A stretch of 64,000 nt of DNA from Chondrus crispus. Its lineage: Eukaryota; Rhodophyta; Florideophyceae; Gigartinales; Gigartinaceae. Below, in pieces: positions 54,353 to 64,000 of this stretch. The stretch lies in contig NW_005179051.1 in the NCBI RefSeq assembly GCF_000350225.1, forward strand, positions 50,732 to 114,731, written 5' to 3'. Every line of letters begins with the position of its first letter. The stretch's first letter is position 1. The notes below the pieces were generated by a model. The model ran no database searches and was not told where the DNA came from. It saw only the letters and a list, made by a program, of their open reading frames with translations. The translations under genes were made by a program, and so were the position numbers.

Positions 54353-55832
54353 GTCAGGAATGGTTCAGTGAATCGAACAGCGGAAATTTCGTTGATGAGA
54401 ATGATTCCGATAATCCAGCCCAAATCCGGTCTAGTATTTCCCGTCCAACAGGCATGCACCCTCAGCCTCCTACCGAAGATGAAACTGCTGCTCCACAAAC
54501 AAACTTGTATAGTGCAGATGCGCAGAAGCCACCGGTACCAACTCCAGTTTTTCATGAGAACGCTCGGGAACTCGAAGAGTTGACTTACATTCCCCAGAAT
54601 GGGGATAACGCTAGAGACTGGCACCACGTTTTGGTCCCCTGGATCCGTTAGCCTGCGACAAAGCGCGTAACAGTAGAAACCGGAGACTCTAAATCATGCT
54701 TGAGCATCGGCTGAGGCTGACGATTCGAGGAAAGCAACCGGGTCCGAGCTTGCGTCTCTTGGATAACACATTGATGACTTGCAAAAGAGTTTTAGGCTCA
54801 TTCTAGACAAGGAGGTATTCGTACTGCCACCTAAGAGGTTAAAGATTTGCCCGCCTGTAAAAGCGCTGCGTCTGCATAAAGGGCTGTACGGGTAAAGCAA
54901 TCACCCAAGCTGTGGAACTGGAAATGGAAGGATGTTATAGCCATACTCAAGTTCAGATTCATTTATTGGGATCCATGTGTTTTCCGCCGAGATTTGTTTT
55001 GGATACTTTTGTATGTCGACGACATCATCGCCATGACACCCACTCAAAAAGATCTGGATCAACCAAAGACCGAAATCTTTGGCCACGTTGACGTTAAGCC
55101 AGTGGGGACCTTGATTCAGTTTCTGGGAGTCAGATTTATCCGTGATCGAAAGGGGGCTTGGTTGAGCCAAGCGCAGTACACCTCAAAAGTCCTCAATAGG
55201 TTCGGCATGCAGAACTGCAAGCCTGTCAAAACACCAATGGTGGTGAAGAGTCCGGCTCAAGAAGAAAGTAGTTCCGCAGATAAGAAATTGTACCAGGAGA
55301 TAATGGGGTCTTTTCTGTCTCTCTCCACACGTACAAGGCCGGACATCAGAGCCGCTGTTGGGATTCTTTTGTCCCCACTCATCTTCCCGACATCTGAAAT
55401 TCTCACCGCTGCTAAGCGAGTACCACGTTATTTGCAAGGCACTTAAACTGTATCTCTTCGGCTGTCGAAGTCGAGCAGCAAACCGACGTTACGTGCACTG
55501 TCAGATGCGGACTGGGCGGGAGATAGAAAGGATAGAAATTAAACGTCTGGAACACTACTCACGTTTGGTAATTTCGGCATGGCGTGGCGTACATTGAATC
55601 CGTCACCGCTCTCTCAAGCACAGAAGAAAAGTTCATTGCTGCGAGTGACACATGCAAGCTGTTTGTGTGCATGAGAGGCGTTCTGACGGAATTTGATTGC
55701 GAGCAAGAGAGTAGGACTCTAATGTGATTGTGCCATGTGTGCTCATGCGCAGCAGCCACAGCGACTCAACGGCTGTCTGTGGAGTATCAATTTGATACAT
55801 ATCTGCTGAACTATTATTGCTATGGTGTGTAT

Positions 55833-56014
55833 TGTTGCTCTGCGCAATCTAACAATCGACAGTATTAGTCTTGACTGTTCCATGCAATTGGGACATGGTG
55901 CTGAACTCCACTGTGAGAGGTAGGCACCATTTCTATCTTTAGTATAAATGTCGTCTCTGGATACGATGAAGAATAAACTCTCACGATGAACAACTTCATC
56001 GACAGAAAACCTCA
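55833..56014 (+). repeat. 3' LTR of copia-2
   Basis: Collinear with the 5' LTR over 182 bp. It is followed after some 70 bp by the plastid tRNA fragment. Confidence 0.8.
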
Positions 56015-56082
56015 CAGAGTTGACTCCCTCACTGGGCCAATCAAATAATAAAATTTTATTTGAGAAGTACAACTTAACTTTG

Positions 56083-56127
56083 TGGAGATAAGCGGACTCG
56101 AACCGCTGACATCTGCCTTGCAAAGGC
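56083..56127 (-). tRNA. 3' half of a plastid-type tRNA-Ala(UGC), fragment
   Basis: The minus strand reads GCCTTTGCAAGGC (anticodon arm with TGC), then AGCGG-TTCGAGT-CCGCT (T arm) and TTATCTCCA (acceptor strand with A73-less plastid style ending in CCA-like bases). This agrees with the 3' half of trnA(UGC) of plastids and cyanobacteria as I know it. The 5' half is absent: the sequence changes to copia-4 RT at 56128. AT-rich DNA beyond the acceptor end (about 56030-56082) may also be plastid-derived. It is a nuclear insertion of organelle DNA, not a working tRNA gene. Confidence 0.75.
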
Positions 56128-56288
56128 TTCATGACTTCTTGCCATTTATACTGCCAAGGCCTAGTTGCTTGTTTCAGACCATACAATCCGCGACGAAGTT
56201 TGCGTACTTTCTCCTTCTCGCATATTGCTATGCCATCCGGTGGTATAAGAAGAATATCTGAGTCAACGTTCCCTTGTAGGAACGCAGT
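56128..56288 (-). pseudogene. RT piece of copia-4, downstream part
   Basis: The minus strand reads QTAFLQGNVDSDILLIPPDG, KVRKLRRGLYGLKQATRPW and KWQEVMK, the copia RT thumb-side blocks, and ends at the plastid tRNA fragment. At 56289 it is cut by the LTR of copia-5. The matching upstream part lies at 62150-64000. Confidence 0.8.
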
Positions 56289-56289
56289 T

Positions 56290-56620
56290 TGTAAAATTCT
56301 GTGTTCACCTGAATTTCTCCATGATACTGTGATCATACCATTATTGCGTGGCAATTAGCAGTAATTACTTGTCCTTCCGTGTGCATCAATGCGTGTCAAA
56401 ACGTGTCTATAGCTGTCACAAACACCTTTTCCAATGCATTCATTCAACTTCCCTTTTGTGTACTACTGTACACGTTTCTATGAGTACCTTAGTAGAGCGC
56501 TCTTCAAAACTAGGCCTCATGAAACAACGATCAGCTTTATCTGTTCCGCTACATTAAAGTTCTCACGTTTCTTTTCATCTGCTCCGTTCTCCTTTGTACT
56601 CAGTTATGGGTCGTAATCTG
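56290..56620 (+). repeat. 5' LTR of copia-5, right border approximate
   Basis: Collinear with 61890 onward: CCATGATACTGTG, GTGGCAATTA, GTGTGCATC and AATGCATT occur in the same order in both. Confidence 0.6.
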
Positions 56621-56655
56621 CCCTCCTGATATTCTCGGTACATCCAAACCCGATC

Positions 56656-57110
56656 TTGGACACACGGTTAGGGTCTCGAGAAGGATACTTCTATGCTGTT
56701 ATGTTATGGAAGCAGTTCCACGATGCACTACCAGCTAAGAACCCAAGCATAATATCCAGTGCCCTCCAGATTGTTGTCTTGCAATCTCAACTTCATGGGA
56801 GGGCTAATGATATTGTAAAACGAATTCCTGTCGACGTTTTCACTTCAGACGATGGCGCACTCGCAGTTGCAAACGAGATTCATAAAGTTGACCCTCTTTC
56901 CAAAGTTGCGGAGTGCTATGAGAGATTCACGAGGTTACTTCTGGCGACTTGAGGAACAACTGAGTCCCTGAAAAAACGTTGAGTCCAGATTCTTTGCACT
57001 TGTCTGCCGCTTCAATGATACTTCTGATAGTGTTGAACTTTCACTCTGATAGGTTGTCGGAGTTCAGTCTCTTAGATCTGTATCTATTTTTATGCTATCG
57101 ATGATTGGAG
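56656..57110 (+). pseudogene. Gag of copia-5
   Basis: The reading frame starts with TTG where ATG is expected: MLWKQFHDALPAKNPSII, QIVVLQSQLHGRANDIVKRI, NEIHKVDPLSKVAECYERFT. It stops at 56950-56952 and continues in other frames with TTESLK and ESRFFALVCRFNDTSDSVELS. This agrees with Gag proteins of fungal and protist copia-like elements with the W-K-x-F...HG-R-A-x-D-I-V pattern. An unrelated 99-codon frame follows at 57154-57453 and cannot be assigned. Confidence 0.7.
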
Positions 57111-57447
57111 CCGCGCTCTTAAATACACATCTTCTGCATAGGTTTTACAGAACGTGCTATGTGACTACGGTTCCTGTTACTGGCCTAATCCTTGCCGTAT
57201 TGCTCTAATGGCGTCGGCATTGCGTCTGCATGGCTACGATGGGACTAACTTGCTATCGGCTACCGTGTCGGTTAGCTTCCTAGAGATCTGGCGTGGACGC
57301 AAATGCATGCACGCCAGCGGACCATCCAGTTTCGGGGATCTTGATTTCGAGTCTGTCTTCAAACATCCCAACTTTTGGTCGGATTTTACAACCCTGAAAA
57401 GTTTCCATCGGTCCACTACAGTATCAACCATGTCTCGGCTCAAAGTT

Positions 57448-58483
57448 GATTGACTTCCCGAATGCGCCCCTCGCCCCCTTGCGAATCCTTCCGCGGCGTA
57501 TTATGAATCCCCCGTCGCTCTAGTCGAGCACTCGAACCCGCCGCTACTGGATGTCTCGGGGCCCGTCGTGACGGCTGCCGCCAATTTTTCCGACTGGCAG
57601 AATGTTATGCATGTTGATACGAAAGCAACCATCTCACCAGACGCAAAAGACCAGAGCGACCATTGGAAAATCCCACCTCAGTCACTCTACCAGGAGCCGC
57701 CGAGAGGGCTCTCCCTGTCATTTGCGCAACCACTCGCGCAGCTTGCGTCTGCTCATGTCGCTTCCTAGCCGCTGGAATCGCAACAACAACAAGATCTCAG
57801 GAAGTCATCCTTCAGCAGGGGAAGCTCCCTCCAATACAGTAACAACCGGGAGTGCGACAAACTTCTATGCATTACCCAATCTCAGAGCCTGCAATTTTTA
57901 CTGGGGAACGAAAACAAGAACCAGATATGCTCCCCCTCGATGCCGAAAGAGCCTCGGATGTTGATTACGTTGCAGATGCAGCATAACACAGCAACGGCCA
58001 CAGCCACAGACATTTAATATCCTCTTTCGCCACGACGCAAGTAACCACGACAGTGCAAACTCAGAATACGGAGCCTCTGTACCAGCCAGCACCACAGGAG
58101 ACGAAGACAGTACCGAATGAAAACAACGACGCATGTTTATTCATTACGCATTATCCCCAACTGCGGCACGTAAATCTCGCATGGGTGGAGAGTTTGCAAA
58201 GTTTATGACAAATTGTCCAGCTGTCGTCGCCCCTGCGCTGGGTGGCGGCCTGCCAAGTGTCCTACCATTCCATACTCTAATTTATTATATGAGCCCAGAA
58301 ACGTTTCAAGCATTGTCCACGGCATACGCAACTGGGGCAGAGTCGATGGTGGCCAGTATCTTCCCAATGACGCAGAACTGGACCGTACTAAAAGGGTCGG
58401 GGCCAAGACTGAAAGTCGGTTCCGTGTCCGCTGATTACAATAGCCACCCCTACAGTCACTTGACTCAGAGTATTTACGGTTAG
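57448..58483 (+). pseudogene. module sense ORF remnant of gypsy-3, unknown protein
   Basis: It repeats the gypsy-2 module translation: VMHVDTKATISPD, IPPQSLYQEPPRG, LAQLASAHVAS with TAG at 57766-57768, PLESQQQQDLRKSSF, then NTEPLYQPAPQETKTVP and, from about 58205, FMTNCPAVVAPALGGGLPSVL...YYMSPETFQALSTAYATG. The last frame stays open to 58483. Protein differences to gypsy-2 are scattered. No family recognised. Confidence 0.55.
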
Positions 58484-59234
58484 CGCGGAAACGGGGGCAA
58501 CGTGGAATGTTACTGTTACGCATTAACCGCATCGGATAAATCGGCTTGTCACTTGCGAATTGGGGGAGAATCGGAGCACTTTGGAGACATCCCCAACATG
58601 AGTGAAAAACGATTTGCCGAGACATTTGCGATAGGCGGAATCCAAGTTCACGTGAACTGCAATGGCTATACAAAAGGGGCTCTCACAGCTGCCCGGGACA
58701 GCTTCTCGCCGGCAGTCGCTGCTTGCCGTCCCCGATGCGGCTCTCACGACTACTCCCTTTTAGGTGTCCGGTTCGCACGCAAACGCATCCCACTCCCCAT
58801 TTTAGTCTGTCATGAAAGACTCACGGCGAGCCCCTGAGCCAACTCGCACCGCGTACGCACTCCGCCGCCCCTGCGTCGTATCATACTGAATGCGCGGTCA
58901 GACCGGCTCGCACGTCTGACACACGGGGCCGCCGCACGGGCGTGGATGGCGAGGTCACCGCTGACACCCACGACCGCGTTAGGCCGTAACCCGGGAGGGG
59001 AGGTATGATGTGGAACAACATTTGCTGCTCCGTCGCGGATGGGAAATGCGAGGGTATCAGAAGAAGTTCGAGGAGAAGCGGAGGGGGGATGACGGGACCC
59101 ACGCTTGATGACGGGTCGAACCCCGGAATGCGCAAGGACACGCTCATAGACTCACGAAGGACCGGACGGCGACGGAAAAGAAAAGTTGGACCTACTCGGG
59201 GTCAACCGCCGCCCATCGGGGTTGATCGAGCTGA

Positions 59235-59780
59235 TTGGACGCGGAGCGCCGTGTCGGAACGGCAAGGGAACCAGGGAGAGCTAGAACCAGATGCCGCAGA
59301 AGTGCAACGAGAAGACCCTCGCTTCAGTGGAATAGATATCTACAGGCCCGGCACGAGGAAGACCTTCGCAAAGGCGAGGAGGCCGATCGGCTCTACTCCG
59401 CACTTTTTTCGGTCTGCACGCGTCCACAGCAGGACCCTGAAGATGACATCGCGAACGCATGGAGATGACCTGCAAAAGCAAACACATCCATATCGAGGAG
59501 AGGTGGCGGCGTGTGCCACCACGATGCTCTCTGGGATAGAATCCCCTACTCCCCTACCGCGAGGGTACCCATACTGCAACGGAGGAGGGATGGCGCGTAT
59601 AAGGCCTTGGAGAGGTATACCGCGTATGCAGCGGAACCGAGGCTGACCGCGCGGCACCGCGAGTTGCCACTGAAATACAGGATTGGAAGGGTGAATCGGA
59701 AGAGAAAGGAAATGCCCCGACGCGAGGAGGTAATTGGTCAAGAAAAGAAGGAAACCGGTCCATCACCGCCGACACGTTAG
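59235..59780 (+). pseudogene. module ORF of gypsy-3, unrecognised charged protein
   Basis: The frame 59235-59468 (LQARHEEDLRKGEEADRLY, QDPEDDIANAW) and, after a stop, a continuation to 59780 (GAYKALERYTAYAAEPRLT, RIGRVNRKRKEMPRREE) are rich in Arg and Glu. There is no counterpart in gypsy-2 that I can see. Weak support. Confidence 0.3.
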
Positions 59781-60063
59781 GGGAAACACAGGAGGGGAAT
59801 TTGAGCCTGGCTTCCTCTGCTCAGAAGGCCATCGACCTGTACCGGGACCTCTACACGGGCAATTTTTGGGTACTGAAAAGAGGCACTGCAGGGAAAAGGG
59901 GAGTGTAGCTGAGCGTATGAGCGATTCTGCAAGAAGAAGGACGGACAAAGGGAACAGAAGAGTGATGAAGACGGCACGATAGGACTGGAGATGAATCCCC
60001 TTAGTGGTGACCCCCCCGCGACCGAAAGAGTTAACGGGGACGTTCACCCTTGAGGGGGGGCTA

Positions 60064-60676
60064 TGTAGCATATCGCAGAAGTGATTATTTACTTCGAGGG
60101 GTGACTACTGTACACCCTCAACTAGCTTTACAGCGCGCACACGCCCGCCTGTAAGTACGCGCGCGGGGATTGCTGTGCACGGGTACAGCGGGGCAATGTG
60201 GAGCGATGCGCACGGGCTTACCGTGTAAGCCACGGGATAGACACTGTAACATATTAGATTAGACTACTAAATTGTAATTGTAGATTAAATCACTGGGAGC
60301 GGACGGCGGAGGGGACAGGCAAGCACGGGCTTGGCCAGTACCTCACCGCCGGCTACCCGACGCTTATTCTTGACGCGAACTCTTCACTCGCGCGTCTAAG
60401 CTAGGAACTACACGTGGAGCGGACGCGAACATACGCGTGCAAGCTGGATCCGCCTCGGCCTACCGGCTCTAGAACGTCAACTAGCGCCGCCCTCGGGCGT
60501 CGACGGCGTCGATCCGCCCTAACGCGTACTGTGATCGCGACCGCTGCCCCTGCTCTACCACCCTACCACTAACCGGCGTTCGTTTCTACATTGCTTTGTT
60601 TTGTCTTGTTTTTCTGGCGTGTGCAGGTCTGCGTAACTATGGCTAAACTCCTATCCGACCAGGGGTTTATGCTACA
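60064..60676 (+). repeat. 3' LTR of gypsy-3
   Basis: It starts TGTAGCATATCGC and ends GGTTTATGCTACA, 613 bp, clearly related to the gypsy-2 LTR (shared GGGTGACTACTGTAC, GCGCCGCC, GCGTACTGTG, AGGGGTTTATGCTACA) but more diverged. Confidence 0.88.
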
Positions 60677-60845
60677 GTCACGCGGTCACGCAAATGCCAA
60701 GACCGAAGATTTATTCGGTTTTCAGACGTGGCAACGTACGGTTTCGTGAATGCGAACGCAAAGTGGCAGCGTCACTCTGATGAAACTCTTTTGGAAATTG
60801 GACTGTGCTCACTTGTACATATCCCCCACTTTTGCTACTTGAGAG

Positions 60846-61880
60846 ATGATAATCGACTTGTTTTACTCGTGGAAAATTCTTGTTGATGATATCCTTCTTG
60901 GTGGGTCTGAGGCACATAAGAAACGATTTATCGAAAACTCATGGCTGTGTTCACTCTACGCACAACTTTGCCCCTTTCGGAATGCTTTCAGTTCGGAATT
61001 TTTGTCACACAGGATGAGAATGTGGTCATTAATATATCTAATGACGATAAGTTGCAAGAAATGGTCCCATAATGCCTTCCGCGTCATCGCCGAAAAAGTA
61101 TTCATGAACTACTGGATGCTGTAGAGAATCATGCATTTCAGTCTATCAACCGGTCACTTGGAATCCTCAAGATTTGCGTCAGTCCTTTCTCCGCCTTTTC
61201 ATCTGGTCACCTGCAACAAACTGATGTAAATCCTACTGTGCATGACATTGTGCGACAAGGTCTTCAGCTCAAAGATACCAAACGCTTTGGCACCACCTCA
61301 CGGTACAAGCACGATTTCCAAAAGGGCATAAGAAGCTCACGTTTAGTGTTTTTGGTAATGCGGGTAGGCCCTCTACACAGGAACAAATAGGTGTTATAGG
61401 AGGTTTGCTCATTGGCAATTTCTCGGCAGGATCTATTGTGCACATGATAACCTGGAGCTCGCATCTCTCAGCTAGACTCGTTAAGTCCATTGCTTATGCC
61501 CCGTTCACGGCCACGGGATGTGCGATTGAAGAAAGAAAGATCCTCTGTGGCCCCTTTTCCGAGCTTTTTGGCATGAAAATGAATCTGCACGTTTTAGTTG
61601 ACTCAAAAGAACTATTCAAATATTTATGAACATGCCGTACACCAGAACACACTCAATTACAGCGGAAATTGCACTTCTCCGATACAACTTTGAAGCTCCG
61701 CTCCTCAATCAGAATATTTTGGAGCCCTGGTTATTTGAACTTAGCCGACCCTCTCACCAAAAGGACTCAACGCTGAAGCAGCCGTTACAGCTTACCCTTT
61801 TCTCTGGAGAACTTATGTTAGAATTTCGTCAGATGGGACGAAGAGACTCTTCCGCGCTACTACTTTGCTGACATATAAGT
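60846..61880 (+). pseudogene. RT and RNase H remnant of copia-5
   Basis: FYSWKILVDDILLGGSEAHK has the VDD of a copia-like RT. Other frames give FGIFVTQDENVVIN, FQSINRSLGILK, then RNase H: AGSIVHMITWSSHLSARLVKSI, CAIEERKILCGPFSELFG, LVDSKELF, NLADPLTKR and LQLTLFSGEL. The order and motifs (a W-S-S-H-K-type block, D-S-K-x-L-F, L-A-D-x-x-T-K) match copia-type pol genes known from early-diverging fungi. Stops and frame changes are frequent. Confidence 0.7.
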
Positions 61881-61889
61881 CCGGGGGAG

Positions 61890-62148
61890 TGTATAATTCT
61901 GTGCTGACCTCACTTGCTCCATGATACTGTGTCAATACCATTACTGTGTGGCAATTAACAGTCATTACCTGCTCTTTCGTGTGCATCCGTGCAAGTCAAA
62001 ACATGTCTAGCGCTCTCTCACAATCATCTTGTCCAATGCATTTGTTCTACTTCGCATTTGTGTATTACTATACATTTTCTCTGTTCTGTTCCCCTTTATA
62101 TTCACAATGCGCACATCTCGTTGATGCAAAGTGTGCTACTTCTGTAAA
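61890..62148 (+). repeat. 3' LTR of copia-5, right border approximate
   Basis: It starts TGTATAATTC after the purine tract and shares the ordered blocks of the 5' copy. It ends where copia-4 coding sequence (DYDTVRISIT, minus strand) begins. Confidence 0.6.
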
Positions 62149-62149
62149 G

Positions 62150-64000
62150 CGATTGTAATGGAAATTCTAACAGTGTCGTAATCCCCAACTGGGTCCAACG
62201 TCTGTTCTACAATACCTTGAAGATATCGACGAACAAGAAGCCTGGCTTTGTACGAGTTATGTTACCCGTTGCATCATACTTCCGCACGAATACGAACGTA
62301 AAATTGAAAGGTACTTCCCAATGCTGTTTCACAACATTCCATGTTCTTTGCCGTATAAGGGAATCCAGCTCGACCTTGGTCGTGCGCATCTATTCGGCCG
62401 CACCTCCTTGTGCCATCGACTCAGTAACACTTGAAGAATACAGCGACTTTTCTTCAATCACGGAGAATACACGGGTAGAGCTAGCTGACCCAGGGGTATA
62501 GTATGAGGATGTTCGGGCTCCCGGCTAGGATAACTTGGTTTATGCAGGTCTTGAATGATGGCGTCCACTTCTTCGACAACGTCTGGTTCGGCATTTGGCG
62601 AAAGAATGGTAACATCCGTCTCCGCATTCAATAGGTCAGGGTAGTGAGTCAATTGATCAAACTACTACCTGTGAGGGGCTCCAAAAAGTTTGCGTCCTCT
62701 CGTTGAACTGTTATTTTTCTTAGTCCCTTGAGTGTCGTTTGATGTACAGTTTGGAAATTCCTCATTGTTTGAACTTTAAACTGGAGTTCGTAGTAATCGG
62801 GAATTGTTGGGCAATCCCTTGCGATTTGTTTCAAAATCCTCAACTGGAATTGCATCATTCCGGTGCAGGTCGTCTCTGATTCCTGCTCCAAAAAATTCAT
62901 TGTCCACCATTCTTATATCTATCGATATGACAGCAATGATTCCGGAAGGGATCCAGATCGTTTATTGCCTGTTTTTGATACAAGCAACTATGATGCCACT
63001 TTCAGATTTCGCATCGAGCTTCATGCGACGTTCTCTCGGTATGTAGTTCCAAGCAAGTCATCCAAAGACTCTTGGAGACGAAACGGCTGGCTTGTTGACA
63101 GTCATGAGTTCGTAGGAGGTAATCTTGTCTCTGGGGTAGAAAACGTAATGATACTCCGAGCTGCATGAACGAAGGCTTCAGCCTAGAAGGTTCGTGGCAG
63201 GGACAAATGCTCAGGCATGGCGCGAGCCGACTCCATTATTGTGCGATTATATCTTTCGGACATTCCAGTTAAGTTGGGAGAATATTGCGGTGCGCTGCTT
63301 TTCAATTCCCTTCTCTTCAACGTATCTCTTCTCTTGGGGGCTACAACTCGCCGCCATTGTCACTATGAATGTTTGTCAGAGTGCAGGTGATTCTGCGCTC
63401 TAACCATGCACCATATTTTTTGAACTGAGCAAAAGACATCACTCTGTCGTACGATGGGCATCATGAAGATGTAGCCAGTGTACACGTCTATTAACGAAGC
63501 AAAGCACCGGTATCCGGAGAGTGAGGATAATGAAATTGGCCCATAGACGTCTAATCAATAGCCGCACAGCGGACTCCGGGTGGATGGGTGTGTGTGGGCA
63601 GAGTCTGCTTTACCTGTTTTCCTTTCATGCAGTCTTCGCAAGGCTGCTTTCTTTCTCTGGCTTGTACAATGCCTTTGAGAGTCCCAGTTGACAAAAGATT
63701 CTTGATGCTTCCAGCGTGAGCATTTCCTAAACGTTCATGCAAAAGACTCGTCATTTCCGGAGTCAAACTTCTGTCGTGGCTCTCATCAGTATCTGAATCT
63801 TTAAATGCTCCAAAGGCACGAGTAGAAACAGAGCAAGGAAATTGTTGTCACAATCAACCGAAAGACCCCCTGGTGTATAGTTCCATTGAACGGCATGATA
63901 CCTTTGCGCATTCCATTGCACTTGTTTCGAACAATATTGATCACATATTCATGTTCACATAACCTGGAGCAGGAATGAGATTTTTTTGTGAAGCTCAGAT
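62150..64000 (-). pseudogene. copia-4 pol (pre-integrase, integrase, RT start), runs off the window
   Basis: On the minus strand from the right edge: IMPFNGTIHQGVF, LLHERLGNAHAGSIKNLL and PCEDCMKGKQVKQTLP (pre-integrase and zinc part, 63551-63766); integrase pieces with RRYVEEKGIEKQRTA, YELMTVNKPAVS, LAWNYIPRERRMKLDAKSESG; then a linker and the RT entrance LDSLIRQRTWNVVKQHWEVP, FVRKYDATGNITRTKPG, LQGIVEQTLDPVGDYDTV, cut near 62150 by copia-5. Many stops. Its RT continues at 56288-56128. Confidence 0.78.

Larger units (their letters stand above)
52480..55740 (+). pseudogene. integrase, RT and RNase H of copia-2
   Basis: The pre-integrase part (VLYIPDLTTNLISLDALL) runs into the palindromic scar at 52744-52849 and resumes KNPDDKLWH and GLGHSNYRSIS. 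Integrase: CQACQRGKRTC, IHSDVCGPMS (Asp), LHRDNGGEYVS (Asp), PYSPEQNGIAERE (Glu), stop at 53504. After RHVCLFE the solo LTR (53718-54352) interrupts. Downstream are a Pro-rich linker (PTGMHPQPPTEDE), RT with LLYVDDIIAMTPT and LGVRFIRDRKGAWLSQ, and RNase H with ALSDADWAGDR and SSTEEKFIAASDTCK. The N half of RT is missing between about 54650 and 54990. Many stops; inactive. Confidence 0.85.
51226..56014 (+). mobile_element. Ty1/copia element copia-2, carrying a solo gypsy LTR
   Basis: Two 182-bp LTRs (51226-51407 and 55833-56014, TGTTGCTC...TTCA or CTCA) enclose decayed gag and pol on the plus strand. Flanks do not show a clear target duplication. A reverse-oriented gypsy solo LTR sits at 53718-54352 and a double palindrome at 52744-52849. 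Confidence 0.88.
57448..60676 (+). mobile_element. gypsy-3, 5'-truncated: module remnant plus 3' LTR
   Basis: From about 57448 to 58450 the DNA parallels 34128-35110 of gypsy-2. From 58450 to about 60000 it differs, with only short shared patches such as GCGGCTCTCA-GACTAC near 58737. A hairpin and purine tract (60030-60060) and an LTR (60064-60676) end it. It contains no gag, pol or antisense ORF. It lies inside copia-5. Confidence 0.75.
56290..62148 (+). mobile_element. copia-type retroelement copia-5, split by gypsy-3 and inserted in copia-4
   Basis: Similar sequences starting TGTAAAATTCTGTG (56290) and TGTATAATTCTGTG (61890) mark its LTRs; the second follows a purine tract CCGGGGGAG. Gag follows the first LTR and RT plus RNase H remnants precede the second. 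Between them sits 3.2 kb of gypsy-3. Interruption of the copia-4 RT frame on both sides shows it inserted there. The outer right border (about 62148) is approximate. Confidence 0.7.

Noticed and set aside
57154..57453. 99-codon plus-strand frame between copia-5 gag and gypsy-3
   Set aside because: No recognisable domain, and it crosses into the gypsy-3 junction; too weak to call.

Overview
This window is nuclear DNA from a eukaryote and is made almost entirely of transposable elements in different stages of decay. Two genes show spliceosomal introns; one intron has a GTATGC donor and a perfect TACTAAC branch site. A 45-nt piece matching the 3' half of a plastid-type tRNA-Ala(UGC) is embedded at a transposon junction, so the host probably carries a plastid. 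Intron sparsity, the element mix and a Na,K-ATPase-like gene remnant make a red alga my best guess, but this is an inference.

Layout. 1-1.1 kb: 3' part of a Ty1/copia pol. 1.1-5.7 kb: gene-poor, with a MITE-like repeat and one small secreted-protein gene (2756-3119, minus). 5.75-9.66 kb: a TA-flanked pogo/Tigger-like transposon (B) interrupted by a second one (A). 10.5-13.07 kb: a third TA-flanked DDE transposon (C). 13.3-15.3 kb: a PIF/Harbinger pair. 15.5-21.4 kb: Ty3/gypsy element 1, cut off in RNase H by a piece of copia gag. 22.1-23.15 kb: an unrecognised two-exon gene. 24.19-39.15 kb: Ty3/gypsy element 2, complete and young, with 622-bp LTRs, GGTAG target duplication and gag, pol and chromodomain, plus a 6.3-kb extra module holding a 741-codon antisense ORF. 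39.3-40.3 kb: a DDE transposase. 40.9-43.9 kb: a large DUF7869-like transposon protein. 44-46.2 kb: fragments of an FG-nucleoporin gene and a P-type ATPase gene. 46.4-50.9 kb: copia-3 (minus). 51.2-56.0 kb: copia-2 (plus) with a solo gypsy LTR inside it. 56.1-64 kb: copia-4 (minus) split by copia-5 (plus), which itself contains the 3' end of gypsy-3.

How it works together. Almost all transposon ORFs are broken by single stops or indels, so most elements can move only with help in trans. Both gypsy elements put pol in the -1 frame after gag, and a conserved hairpin follows the gag stop; in element 2 it sits behind an A AAA AAC heptamer, a textbook frameshift signal. Three coding sequences (transposon B, copia-2, the ATPase remnant) carry the same odd scar: two back-to-back palindromes of the form X X' Y' Y inserted where X and Y were once contiguous. 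This looks like repair of a break through fold-back (hairpin) ends. I regard this scar class and the extra gypsy-2 module as the most novel content of the window.
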